Below, one piece after another: positions 48,994 through 58,300 of a stretch of 64,000 nucleotides of DNA. Both the position numbers and the translations under genes were made by a program. Each line of letters opens with the position of its first letter. The stretch's first letter is position 1. The notes below the pieces were generated by a model that did not search any database, was not told the origin of the DNA, and worked only from the letters and a program-made list of their open reading frames with translations. Source of the stretch: Ponticoccus alexandrii (GTDB lineage: Bacteria; Pseudomonadota; Alphaproteobacteria; Rhodobacterales; Rhodobacteraceae); NCBI RefSeq assembly GCF_016806125.1, contig NZ_CP047166.1, forward strand, positions 3,720,001 to 3,784,000. The letters are read 5' to 3'.

Positions 48994-49800
48994 GGCGTCA
49001 GGCGGGAGGCGGTGGCGCATGTCATCGCAGTCCACTGGGTGAGCCAGCGTCGGGCGTGCAAGGCACTGGCGGTGGATCGGTCGAGCGTGCGCTATCGAAG
49101 CGTGGGACCGGATGATGCCGGGGCGAGGGCCGCGATGAAGGCCGTGGCAGCCGAGCGGCGGCGGTTCGGTTACCAGCGTATCGACGTGATGCTGGAACGG
49201 CAAGGGATCGTGATGTACCTGAAGAAGCCCAGGCGGCTCTATCACGATGGGAGACTCCAGGTGCGCCGCCGGGACGGCCGAAAGCGGGCCCTGCCGATGC
49301 TGGTGCCAGATGCCCTCAACCAGCGCTGGAGCCTCGACTTCGTCAGCGATGCGCTGACGAATGGCAGGCGGTTCCGCGTTCTGGCGGTGGTCGACGACTA
49401 CAGCCGGAAGTGCCTGGCCCTGGTAGCGGACACATCACTCTCTGACCTGCGTGTCATGCGGGAGCTTGAAGCACTGATAGGTCGACGGGGTAAGCCTGCC
49501 ATGGGGGGCTCGGACAACGGGACCAAGCTCACGTCGATGGCGGTGCTGAGTTGGAGCCAGCACACCGGCATCCAGTGGCACTACACCGCTCCCGGCAAGC
49601 CGATGCAGAATGGCTTCGTCGAAAGCTTCAACGGACGCTTCCGGGACGAGCTTCTCAACGAGACGCTGTTCTCATCTCTGGCCGATGCGCGGGAACAGAT
49701 CCGGGCATGGCAGCACGACTACAATCACCACCGCCCTCACTCGGGCCTGGGGACCATCCCGCCCGTCGGCAGGCACGGACCATGCACAGTCTTTCGGTGA
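48994..49800 (+). pseudogene. Degenerate IS3-family transposase (OrfB part)
   Basis: Roughly 268 codons match OrfB of the IS3 family (IS407 group): [74 protein letters not shown] and HRPHSGLG. The DDE residues are in [12 protein letters not shown] and FVESF. The second site reads SDNGTKL where the family has SDNGTEL. A few residues are missing before MLVPDALNQ, and the end after GLGTIP is unrelated. OrfA and the left inverted repeat are absent; the HsdR fragment sits there instead. An upstream open frame from 48664 is a read-through over that fragment. The copy looks dead. Confidence 0.7.
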
Positions 49801-49890
49801 TCCCGCCGCCTCTGCTGCGCCCTCGCGATCTTCGACCGACGAGGCAAGGCGTGTCGACCCTGCCTTGCGTCCGAACCCACCCAGAGGAAA

Positions 49891-49918
49891 GGCCCGCCCT
49901 CCGGTCGGAAGGCGGGCC
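49891..49918 (-). terminator. Terminator of the 1285-residue RTX gene
   Basis: An 8-bp perfect stem (49891-49898 with 49911-49918) begins 30 bases past the stop. On the minus strand it ends in TTTCC. Confidence 0.7.
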
Positions 49919-49947
49919 GTGGTGTCCTGTGCGGCCTGTCGAGCGGA

Positions 49948-52900
49948 TCAGACGAGGTCGAAATCCGCGAGACTGACGAGGCCCGCGGCGTTCAGCACCG
50001 TGATCGTGTCGAGCCCGTAGGTGATCACCGCGTCGGCACCCAGGTCGGCGATGGACAGCGTACCCGGGTTGCTCAGCCCGGTGAAATCGAACCGGTCGAC
50101 GCCGTCCTCGAAATCCAGCACCACGTCGGCGCCGAAGCCCTCGGCAAAGACGAAGGTATCCGCGCCGCCGTTCCCGGTCAGCGTGTCGTTACCGAGCCCG
50201 CCGTCCAGCCGGTTGGCATTATTGTCGCCGTTCAGCAGGTCGTTGTGGGTCGAGCCCACCAGATTCTCGATGCTGACGAGGATATCGCCGAAGGCATGGC
50301 TGCCCGAACCGCCGCCCATGTAGCCGGTCAGCAGGCTGACGTTCACGAAGCCCGCCGAGGTGGCATAGCTCGCGGTGTCGCTACCCGCGCCGCCGGTCAG
50401 GCTGTCGGCCCCGGTGCGGCCCTCGAGGATGTTGTCTCCGTCATCGCCGGTCAGGATGTCTGCAAAGCTGGTGCCCTGCAGGTTCTCGATACTGACGAAG
50501 GTGTCGCCCTCGGCATCGTTACCCACGCCGCCGCCCGTGGTCGCCCCGGTCTCGAGGTTGACGGAAACGAAGGTCGCGCTGTCGGAATAGCTTGCGGTGT
50601 CGCTGCCAGACCCGCCGTCGAGCGCATCCGCGCCGCCGCGTCCGCGCAGCAGATCATCGCCCATCCCGCCGGACAGGGCGTTGGCGTTGTCGTCGCCGTT
50701 GATGAGGTCGTCGTGGTTCGACCCGATGACGTTTTCGATGTTGCTCCAGGTATCGCCGATCGCGTGACTGCCGGAACCGCCGCCGGCATAGCCGGTTTCG
50801 AGGCTCACGTTCACGAAGCCCGCAGAGGAGGCATAGAGCGCCGTATCGGTGCCGCCGGCGCCGTCCAGAACATCCGCTCCAAGGCGGCCTTCCAGCACGT
50901 TGTCGGACCCGTCGCCGACGAGGGTGTCGGCGAACCGCGAGCCAGCGAGATTCTCGATCCCCAGCAGTACGTCGCCGTCGGCAAAGTTGCCGGCGCCGCC
51001 GCCGGCCGTGTTCCAGGCCAGCGTGAGTTCATCCCAGACCACCCGCACGGCGGCATCGCTGGCGCCGTAGTCGACGGTGTCGCTGTTGTTGCCACCGTCC
51101 AAAGTATCCGCGCCACCGCTGCCCAGCAGCGTGTCGTCACCGGCGTCGCCGCTGAGCCTGTTGGCGCCCGCGTCGCCCTTCAGCCGGTCGCCGAAGGCCG
51201 AACCGGCGAGGTGCTCGATGCCGATGAAGCTGTCGCCGATGGCATGGCTGCCCGCGCCGCCGCCGGCAAAGCCGGTCTGCAGGGAGACGTTGACCCAAGC
51301 CGCCGAGCCCGCGTAGCTGACCGTGTCGCCGCCGGTGTCGCTGCCGCCGTTCAGCGTGTCACCGCCAGCGCCGCCGATCAGCACGTCGTCACCGTCGCCG
51401 GCCTCGAGCGTATCGGTGCCGATGCCCCCGTCGAGCGTGTCCGCCCCGAAAGTGCCGAGCGCCAGGTCGTCGCCGTCGAGGCCATTGACCGTCACCGTCA
51501 CCGTCGCGGTGTCGCCGCCGGTGATCGTGTAGGTGAAGCTGTCGGTCCCCGTCAGGTTGGAGGCGCCCGAACCCGCAGCCGGCAGGGCGTCGAACTGGCC
51601 GTTGGGATCGTAGCTGAAGGTACCGTTGGCGTTCAGCGTCAGGCTGGCGCCGCTTGCCAGCAGGATCGGCGTGCCGACACTGGCGGCATTGCCGTTGACC
51701 TCGGTCACGGCGAAGGGATCGCTTTCGTTATCGGCATCGGCGCCGCTGCCGTTGTCGGCGAAGACGTTGCCCGTCAGGACCGTCGCCTCGTCGGTGCTGA
51801 TCGCATCGTCCTGCGCCACCGCCGGTTCGTTCGCCGGGGTGATGTCGATGTTGATCGTGGCCAGGGTCACGTCGCCCGACCCGTCACCGTCGTTTGCGAG
51901 CACGGTGAGCGTTGCCGCATTGTCGCCCTCGACGTTGAGCTCACCGATGTACCGGATGGCGCTGGCGTTGTCGAGATAGGTGCTGATGTCGGCCGGTGCG
52001 CCGGTCAGGGTGATCTGCGTCGGAATGGTCAATGCTTCGACAACACCGGCGCCCACCCCAGCACCATCTGCCGGGATCGCGAAGAAGCCGGAACTTACGT
52101 TCAGCGTCAGCGTGACGGTGGCGCTGTCGGGATCGGCCAGCGTCAGGGCCGAGAGATCGACGTTCGAAAGCGCGTTCTCATCCACCGTGATGTCGGTCGG
52201 CGCGCCGGTCTGGCTCGGGGCGTCATTTTCAGCCGCAATGTTGACGGTAATCTGCGACACTCCGGACGTGCCGCCGTCGCCGTCGTTCAGCGTGACGTTC
52301 AGGGTGCGCGACGCCGTGCTGGGGTTGTCGCCCCCGCTGTTGGCATATCGCGCTTTCTCGATCAGCATTTCGACCCGCTCGGGCGTCGCATTGTCGTTCA
52401 GCGTCACGACCAGGTCCGCACCGTTGACGCCGTTCGAAGAGAGGAAACCGATCCGAATGCCCGAGACGAATACATCTGTCCCCGCAATTCCAAGTTGGCC
52501 GGAGCCGAAGCCCTCGTTGGCCAGGGACAGCTGGTCTTCGGGGAGAGACACGCCATTCCAGGAAAACGTCAGTTGGCCTCCGTCGAAATTCGCGCTGTCG
52601 ATGTCGCTGATCGTGGCTGCCGTATCGCTCTGAAGCGCCAGAGGGGCACCGTTGAAAATCTCGAAGTAGGTGACGCTGTCACCATCCACGTTCGCAATCA
52701 CCGCCGCGTCGTTGACAGGCGTGATCGTGAAGACGAACGTCTGGTTCGCTACGGTATTGGAACCATCGGTGACATCGAACTGAAAGCTGTCCGTGGTCGT
52801 TTCACCGCCGTTATGTTCGTACCTCAGGTTTCCATTGATGATGTCGGTTTGCGTGAATGTGCTGCCAACGCCCAGATCGGTATCGCCAGCATTGAAGGTG

Positions 52901-53805
52901 TTCGAATTGTCATTGTCGAGGTAGAGCGTTCCATTCGCGACGTCGGTATCCAGCGAATAGACCAGGTTGCCGTCAGCGGTATCTGCGTCACTGGTCTCCA
53001 GCTCGGCCGTAGTCACCACGTCATCGGCGCCTTCGTTCAGCAAAGACCCGGCATTGACGTTCACGATCGGTGAGGCGCCCGGCGCAAGAACGGTAAATGT
53101 GCCTGGGGTCGTCGGCGCCGTGTCTCCGGAAAAGGTCCAGTTTGCGGGATTGCTGATCGCCGCCAGAAGCTGGTTCTGCGTTCCCGTCAGCGGGCCGGTA
53201 TAACGGGTGTTGCCGTCATTGAATTCGCCGCTGGGATCCGTCAGCGCAACCGCCGTCATACCCGGTGTCAATCCGGGCGGCAGGCCTGAACTGTCGGCAT
53301 TTGGTCCATTGAGATCGACACCATTCCATTCGGTCTGCGTGCCGGCATCAAAGCCGGGAAAGTTGACTCCGGACACATTGATCCCGAAGAGTTCGGTCAT
53401 GCCGGCGCCGGTGGGATCGAAAGTTCCCTGAAACGCTGTGATCTGGTTCGAGAAATCCAGCCGCCAGTCGAAAGCGGTGCTGCCCGTCGGCTGTTGCGTG
53501 ATGCTGCCAGCACTGGTGCCCAGTACCTTGCCACCGCCTTGCGAGCCATCTGGGATCTGGGAAACGGTTATGACGGTGCCGGCAGACAACGAGGCGCCGG
53601 AGGTCCAGCCCCAGTGGAACTCGCCACCGTTGTAGTAGCCATCGTTCACCGGGCTGTCGGCATTTTCGTCAATATATCCCTTGTTGGTGAAATTTATGGT
53701 GGTGCTGGCATCGATGTCCCTCAGCAGGACAAACGAATATTCAGCAGATCCATACTGTCCCTGGTACTCTACGATGGCGATGTCGCCGACAGTCAACGTG
53801 GTCAT
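49948..53805 (-). CDS. RTX-type secreted calcium-binding protein with cadherin-like domains
   Basis: A 1285-residue acidic protein with no Sec signal. Residues 1-235 form a beta-rich N-terminal domain (VGDIAIVEYQGQYGSAEYSF). From 250 to 770 come cadherin/CSPG/VCBS-like units with motifs such as TDSFQFDVTDGSNT and TVLANDGDGSGDVTL. After 780 there are nonapeptide RTX repeats (GGxGxDxL) in five modules of the form TASY--S---VNVSLxTGY--GGSGSHAIGD--SIENL-GS. The C-terminus DGVDRFDFTGLSN is of the type I secreted kind. It probably works at the cell surface or outside; no secretion genes are nearby. The start has AGGA seven bases ahead of the ATG. Confidence 0.88.
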   Translation of the reverse strand: MTTLTVGDIAIVEYQGQYGSAEYSFVLLRDIDASTTINFTNKGYIDENADSPVNDGYYNGGEFHWGWTSGASLSAGTVITVSQIPDGSQGGGKVLGTSAGSITQQPTGSTAFDWRLDFSNQITAFQGTFDPTGAGMTELFGINVSGVNFPGFDAGTQTEWNGVDLNGPNADSSGLPPGLTPGMTAVALTDPSGEFNDGNTRYTGPLTGTQNQLLAAISNPANWTFSGDTAPTTPGTFTVLAPGASPIVNVNAGSLLNEGADDVVTTAELETSDADTADGNLVYSLDTDVANGTLYLDNDNSNTFNAGDTDLGVGSTFTQTDIINGNLRYEHNGGETTTDSFQFDVTDGSNTVANQTFVFTITPVNDAAVIANVDGDSVTYFEIFNGAPLALQSDTAATISDIDSANFDGGQLTFSWNGVSLPEDQLSLANEGFGSGQLGIAGTDVFVSGIRIGFLSSNGVNGADLVVTLNDNATPERVEMLIEKARYANSGGDNPSTASRTLNVTLNDGDGGTSGVSQITVNIAAENDAPSQTGAPTDITVDENALSNVDLSALTLADPDSATVTLTLNVSSGFFAIPADGAGVGAGVVEALTIPTQITLTGAPADISTYLDNASAIRYIGELNVEGDNAATLTVLANDGDGSGDVTLATINIDITPANEPAVAQDDAISTDEATVLTGNVFADNGSGADADNESDPFAVTEVNGNAASVGTPILLASGASLTLNANGTFSYDPNGQFDALPAAGSGASNLTGTDSFTYTITGGDTATVTVTVNGLDGDDLALGTFGADTLDGGIGTDTLEAGDGDDVLIGGAGGDTLNGGSDTGGDTVSYAGSAAWVNVSLQTGFAGGGAGSHAIGDSFIGIEHLAGSAFGDRLKGDAGANRLSGDAGDDTLLGSGGADTLDGGNNSDTVDYGASDAAVRVVWDELTLAWNTAGGGAGNFADGDVLLGIENLAGSRFADTLVGDGSDNVLEGRLGADVLDGAGGTDTALYASSAGFVNVSLETGYAGGGSGSHAIGDTWSNIENVIGSNHDDLINGDDNANALSGGMGDDLLRGRGGADALDGGSGSDTASYSDSATFVSVNLETGATTGGGVGNDAEGDTFVSIENLQGTSFADILTGDDGDNILEGRTGADSLTGGAGSDTASYATSAGFVNVSLLTGYMGGGSGSHAFGDILVSIENLVGSTHNDLLNGDNNANRLDGGLGNDTLTGNGGADTFVFAEGFGADVVLDFEDGVDRFDFTGLSNPGTLSIADLGADAVITYGLDTITVLNAAGLVSLADFDLV

Positions 53806-54520
53806 CAGAAAATCCTATTTTGCGCAAACCATAGCCGCAAATGCAGAAGGCCCGTCAAGAATAAGCAGGACTTGCAGTTATTGTGGTTTTTGGTTGTTGT
53901 GGGGCATCGTCCAGTAGTCTTTCAGGCCGACTGCTCGTCCCTCGTGGACCTGTTCCGACAAGCCATATAATGCAAGTTTTCGAAGATACGTCAACTGTTG
54001 TGCGCACGTCCAGTTGCAGCCGATCGCTCGGTGGGGCATGGCTCTCGGCCCTGGTCATCCCCGCCTTCTCGAAGCCGAAGCAGGCCGGTCCGCATTCTCA
54101 AAAAGGACGCCGCGTCAGGTGCAGGATCGGCCTGCAGGGAAAAACCCGGGCCAGCAGAACAAATGGGGCGGGGGTCACGCGGTTGGCGACTTTCGGCGCG
54201 CGCACTACCATCAGCGGCCGCCTGCGCCGGTGAGGTGGCTGCGCTTGGCGACCGCCTCCCAATGAACGCGGCGATACCATCGGAGAGATGGAAAGGCGGA
54301 CGCTCTTGAAGGTCTACGGTCGGGTACCGGAGGCGTCGAGAGCCTACAGAACAGGTGCAGAGGAGGGCTGTCCTGCGCGTTACGTGACCTGTTTTTCGGA
54401 AAACCGGCGGCTGGACCTGAAGGGAGCGCCGGAAGGCGCACGCGGGCCGTCATCCGGACGTATCGAGATCACGACCGATCCTTCTGCAACACAGCCCCCG
54501 GGAATGCCCGAAACGGACCC
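53806..54520. other. 715-base gap between RTX genes, no gene seen
   Basis: I find no protein with family features on either strand. Its lower part (53,806-54,000) is the leader of the 1285-residue RTX gene and includes a promoter candidate. The remainder, to 54,520, contains only short open frames without ribosome sites. A small open frame at 53855-54058 on the minus strand overlaps that promoter region and is unlikely to be real. Confidence 0.5.
53965..53994 (-). promoter_or_regulatory. Candidate sigma-70-type promoter for the 1285-residue RTX gene
   Basis: On the minus strand TTGACG (53994-53989) and TTATAT (53970-53965) are separated by 18 bases, a near-standard sigma-70 layout. This would give a leader of roughly 155 bases before the ATG at 53805. 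The surrounding 60 bases are AT-rich compared with flanking DNA. Confidence 0.5.
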
Positions 54521-55321
54521 TCAACTGAAGATAAAGTCGTCCGGCGATAGCTGCGACACATCGAAATCACTCAGGATGATGCCGCCGGAGCCGTACCAGA
54601 TGAATGTGTCACTGCCGTTCTGGTTCTTCTCCATCCGCGCGAAGTTTGCCGCATCAAAGGTGATCTCGATGGTATCGATGCCCGGTTCAAAATCAGTCAG
54701 CGTATCCCAGCCACCCCGGGCACTGAACAGGAACGTATCGGCACCGGCACCGCCGGTCAGGCGGTCATTTCCGCGCCCGCCGGCCAACGTATCGTTCCCT
54801 GCCCCACCTTGAAGCGTGTCCCACCCGGGCCCTGCATCGAACACGTCGTCGCCTACCCCTCCTGCGAGGCTGTCATGGCCCACGCCGCCCTGGATCTGGT
54901 CGTTGCCTGCGCCGCCGTCGATGACGTCATGGCCAAGCTGGCCCCAGAGCAGATCATCCCCCGAGCCTCCGATCAGAGTGTCATGGCCGGCCATGCTGAA
55001 GACGCTGTCGCCGCCCGCCGATTCCCCGAAGAACCGGTCATCGCCCGCCCCCAGATACGCCAGGTTGCGACCCGCGCCGCCGTGGACGACGTCATCCCCG
55101 GCCTGAGACTCGAACCGATCGTCCCCGTCGCCGCCAAACATGGTGTCGTTGCCGTTGCCGCCGATCATCTGGTCTGCACCAGCAAGACCGAACATCAGAT
55201 CATTGCCCGGGCCGCCAATCACGACATCCTCTCCGGTCCCGCCGTTCATCGTGTCGTCGCCCGCACCGCCGCGAAGCGTGTCGTTTTCCCTGACCTGCCC
55301 CCCGATATGTCCGCCCCCCAC
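54521..55321 (-). CDS. Small RTX calcium-binding protein
   Basis: A 266-residue protein composed of RTX nonapeptide repeats from residue 15 to 205 (GGAGDDTMNGGTGEDVVIGG and similar), followed by a C-terminal beta-rich segment, SARGGWDTLTDFEPGIDTIEI. It has no N-terminal domain, so it looks like a stand-alone beta-roll. It starts at GTG 55321 with GGGAGAAG just upstream, 54 bases after the end of the giant RTX gene on the same strand. A hairpin in that gap includes the ribosome site. It may be a helper of, or a cut-off piece from, the larger protein. Confidence 0.8.
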   Translation of the reverse strand: MGGGHIGGQVRENDTLRGGAGDDTMNGGTGEDVVIGGPGNDLMFGLAGADQMIGGNGNDTMFGGDGDDRFESQAGDDVVHGGAGRNLAYLGAGDDRFFGESAGGDSVFSMAGHDTLIGGSGDDLLWGQLGHDVIDGGAGNDQIQGGVGHDSLAGGVGDDVFDAGPGWDTLQGGAGNDTLAGGRGNDRLTGGAGADTFLFSARGGWDTLTDFEPGIDTIEITFDAANFARMEKNQNGSDTFIWYGSGGIILSDFDVSQLSPDDFIFS

Positions 55322-55328
55322 GCGCTTC

Positions 55329-55352
55329 TCCCGGCCATCGCTCTGGCCGGGA
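55329..55352 (-). terminator. Intercistronic hairpin over the ribosome site of the small RTX gene
   Basis: A 9-bp perfect stem, TCCCGGCCA/TGGCCGGGA (55329-55337 with 55344-55352), lies between the giant and small RTX genes. Its distal arm includes the GGGAG of the small gene's ribosome site. It could stop transcription (no U-run) or hide that site. Confidence 0.55.
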
Positions 55353-55375
55353 CCGCCGTCTAGTGGCCAAGGCCC

Positions 55376-58300
55376 CTAGGTGAACAGGAAATCGTCCGCA
55401 TCGATATTGCCCGCCTGGCCGGTGAGGATAATCATATTGCCTTGCAGGTCGCTGATGCGGACATCCTGCCCCACATCGGCCACGCTGATATCGGCAAAGC
55501 CGCTGACACTCGAGTGTCCCTCAAAGACCAGCAGATCAAGACCGTCCTGATAGTCGAGGATCATGTCGGTCCCGAAACCATCACCGAACACGAACCTGTC
55601 GGCGCCGCCGTAGCCCCGGATCTGGTCATTGCCCTGACCGGCCATGATGGTGTTCACCCCACTGGTGCCGCTGATGATATCGTCAAACCTCGAGCCGATG
55701 ACATTCTCGATACTCTCGAAGCTGTCCCCGATCGCATGGCTGCCAGCGCCGCCGCCCGCGTATCCTGTCGCGAGGCTGATATTCACAAAGCCGGCAGAAG
55801 CAGCATAGCTCACCGTGTCAGAGCCAGCGTAGCCGCGCAGGATATCCGCACCGGCGCCGCCTTCGAGGATATTGTCCGCGGCAGACCCGTTCAGGATATC
55901 GTCAAACTTCGAACCGATGAGGTTCTCGATACTCTGGAAAGTGTCCCCGATGGCATGGCTGCCACTGCCGCCGCCTGCGAAGCCGGTGGCAAGGCTGATA
56001 TTCACATATCCTTCAGACGCGGCATAACTGGCCGTATCCGACCCACCATAGCCGCGCAGAACATCAGCACCACGACCGCCCTCGAGGATATTGTCTCCGT
56101 CGGACCCGTTCAGAATGTCATCGAAGCGCGATCCCACCAGCCCCTCGATCGAGATGAAGCTGTCGCCCGCGGCATCACCGCCGGCACTGTAGCCGGTCAG
56201 GAGACTGACGTTCACGCCCGCGCCAGAAGAGGCATAGCTCGCCGTATCGAACCCGGCACCCCCCTGAAGGTCGTCCCCACCGGCACCGCCGATAAGCACA
56301 TCGTCGCCGTCGTAGCCGCGCAATGTGTCCGCGCCGCCCAGACCCCTGAGAATATTCGCCTCGTTCGATCCGTTCAGCACATCGTCGTGGCGGCTTCCCT
56401 CGAGGTTCTCGATGGAGAAGAAAGTATCCCCCGCGGCATCCGCCCCGCTTGTATAACCCGTCAGCAGGCTGACGTTCACTGCGGTTCCGGCGTCGGAATA
56501 GCTTGCGGTATCGCTGCCCTCACCACCGTAAAGCCGGTCCGCCCCGCCGCGTCCACGCAGCAGATCGTCGCCGAAACTACCGGTCAGAACCTGTGCGTTG
56601 TCGTCCCCTGACAGCTGATCGTTGAACCGGGAACCGCTGAGGTTCTCCATCGAGGTAAAGACATCCCCCGTGGCATCCCCCCCGGACGCATAGCCGGTTT
56701 CGAGGCTTACGTTCACGGCGGCGTTCGAGGATTTGTAGCTCAGCGTATCGATGCCCCCGTTGCCGTTGAGCGTATCGGCCCCGCGCCCGCCTTCCAGGAC
56801 ATTGACCCCGTTGGAGCCGTTGAGGATGTCACCGAACCGGGACCCGATCAGCCCCTCGATAGAGATGAACACGTCGCCTACCGCATCACCGCCCGCGGCA
56901 TATCCGGTCAACAGGCTGACGTTCACCGCAGCCCCCGACGATGCATAGCTGGCGTAGTCGCCGCCCGCGCGGCCATCGAGGATGTCGGCCCCCAGCCCGC
57001 CTTCCAGAACGTTGACACCGTCGGTGCCGGTCAGGCGGTCGTCGAAGCGGCTGCCCTGCAGGTTCTCGATGGAAAAGAACGTATCGCCCGCGGCATGTGT
57101 CCCGGCAGTATAGCCGGTGTGCAGGCTGACGTTCACCGCATCGACCGCGTCGGAATAGCTTGCGGTGTCGCTGCCGTCCCCTCCGTAAAGCCTGTCGGCC
57201 CCGCCGCGCCCGCGCAGGATGTCGTCGCCGAAACTGCCGGTCAAAGCCTGTGCGGTATTGTCCCCGGACAATATGTCATCGAATGCGGATCCGGTCAGGT
57301 TCTCGATACCGAAGAAGACGTCGCCCTCTGCATCGCCGCCCGCCGCATAGCCCGAGGCAAGGCTCACATTCACGGCTGCGGAAGAGCCGAGGTAGCTGGC
57401 TGTATCAGCACCGCCGTTTCCACGCAGAGTGTCGGCGCCTGCCCCGCCTTCCAGCACGTTCCCGCCGTCGGAGCCGTTCAGAATATCCGCAAAACGGCTG
57501 CCGATCAGGCTTTCGATCGATACAAACGTGTCGCCTTCGGCATGACCGCCTGCCGCATATCCTGTCAGCAGGCTTACATTCACCGCCGCATTCGAGGCGC
57601 TGTAATCCGCCGTATCGCCAAAGCTGCCGCCATCCAGACGGTCGGCCCCTGCGCCACCCGCCAGCGTATCGCGCCCGCTGCCGCCATAAAGCCGGTCATT
57701 CCCGCCAAGGCCAAGCAGGACATCGTTGCCGTCCCCGCCAAGCATCCGGTCCACGGTATCGCTGCCGGTGACATGGTCGTCCCCGTCGAGCGCATTGATC
57801 AGGTTGCGCCCCGAGCTTGCGATGATGATGTCGTCCAGATCCGAGCCATCAGTCTTGATCTCACCCAGATCGGTGCGGATCGACCAGATCGCATAATCAA
57901 CGGTTTCAGCCTGTCCGGCGGAATCCTCCGCCCGCACGCGGACCTCGTTTTCATCGTAGCTTTGGGGGGCACGACCAAACAGGCGGTTGGCATAGCTGCT
58001 GAAGGCCATCCAGCCCGGCAGCGTACCGACCACCGACCAGTCCAGTTCCGGGTCGTCAAAGTCGACGATGGTGCTCTGCCCCAGATCCAGCCGCAGGGCC
58101 TCTCCCTGCTCCAGAAAGATATTGCCGTCCTGCACAACGCTCACAGGGGCGAGGTTGGCCGCCGCAGTGGTCTCGATGCGGGCCTGAGCCGCGAAATCCG
58201 TGCTGGAAACCCCCTCGACATCGAGGATCCGGTACCAGCTGCTGCCGCCCGGAACCTGCCATTCATAGTTGAACTCAAGATAGCTGTAGCTGCTGCCGCC

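Noticed and set aside
48643-49245. A 200-residue minus-strand gene at the transposase
   Set aside because: Only residues 88-186 carry protein-like (HsdR) content; the rest is antisense to transposase or a random tail, so I call just that fragment.
53855-54058. A 67-residue gene in the gap between RTX genes
   Set aside because: It has no family features and overlaps the better-supported promoter candidate.
55640-57680. CRISPR-like array
   Set aside because: The repeats are about 220 bases and lie inside a coding frame as RTX modules; there are no short direct repeats with unique spacers.
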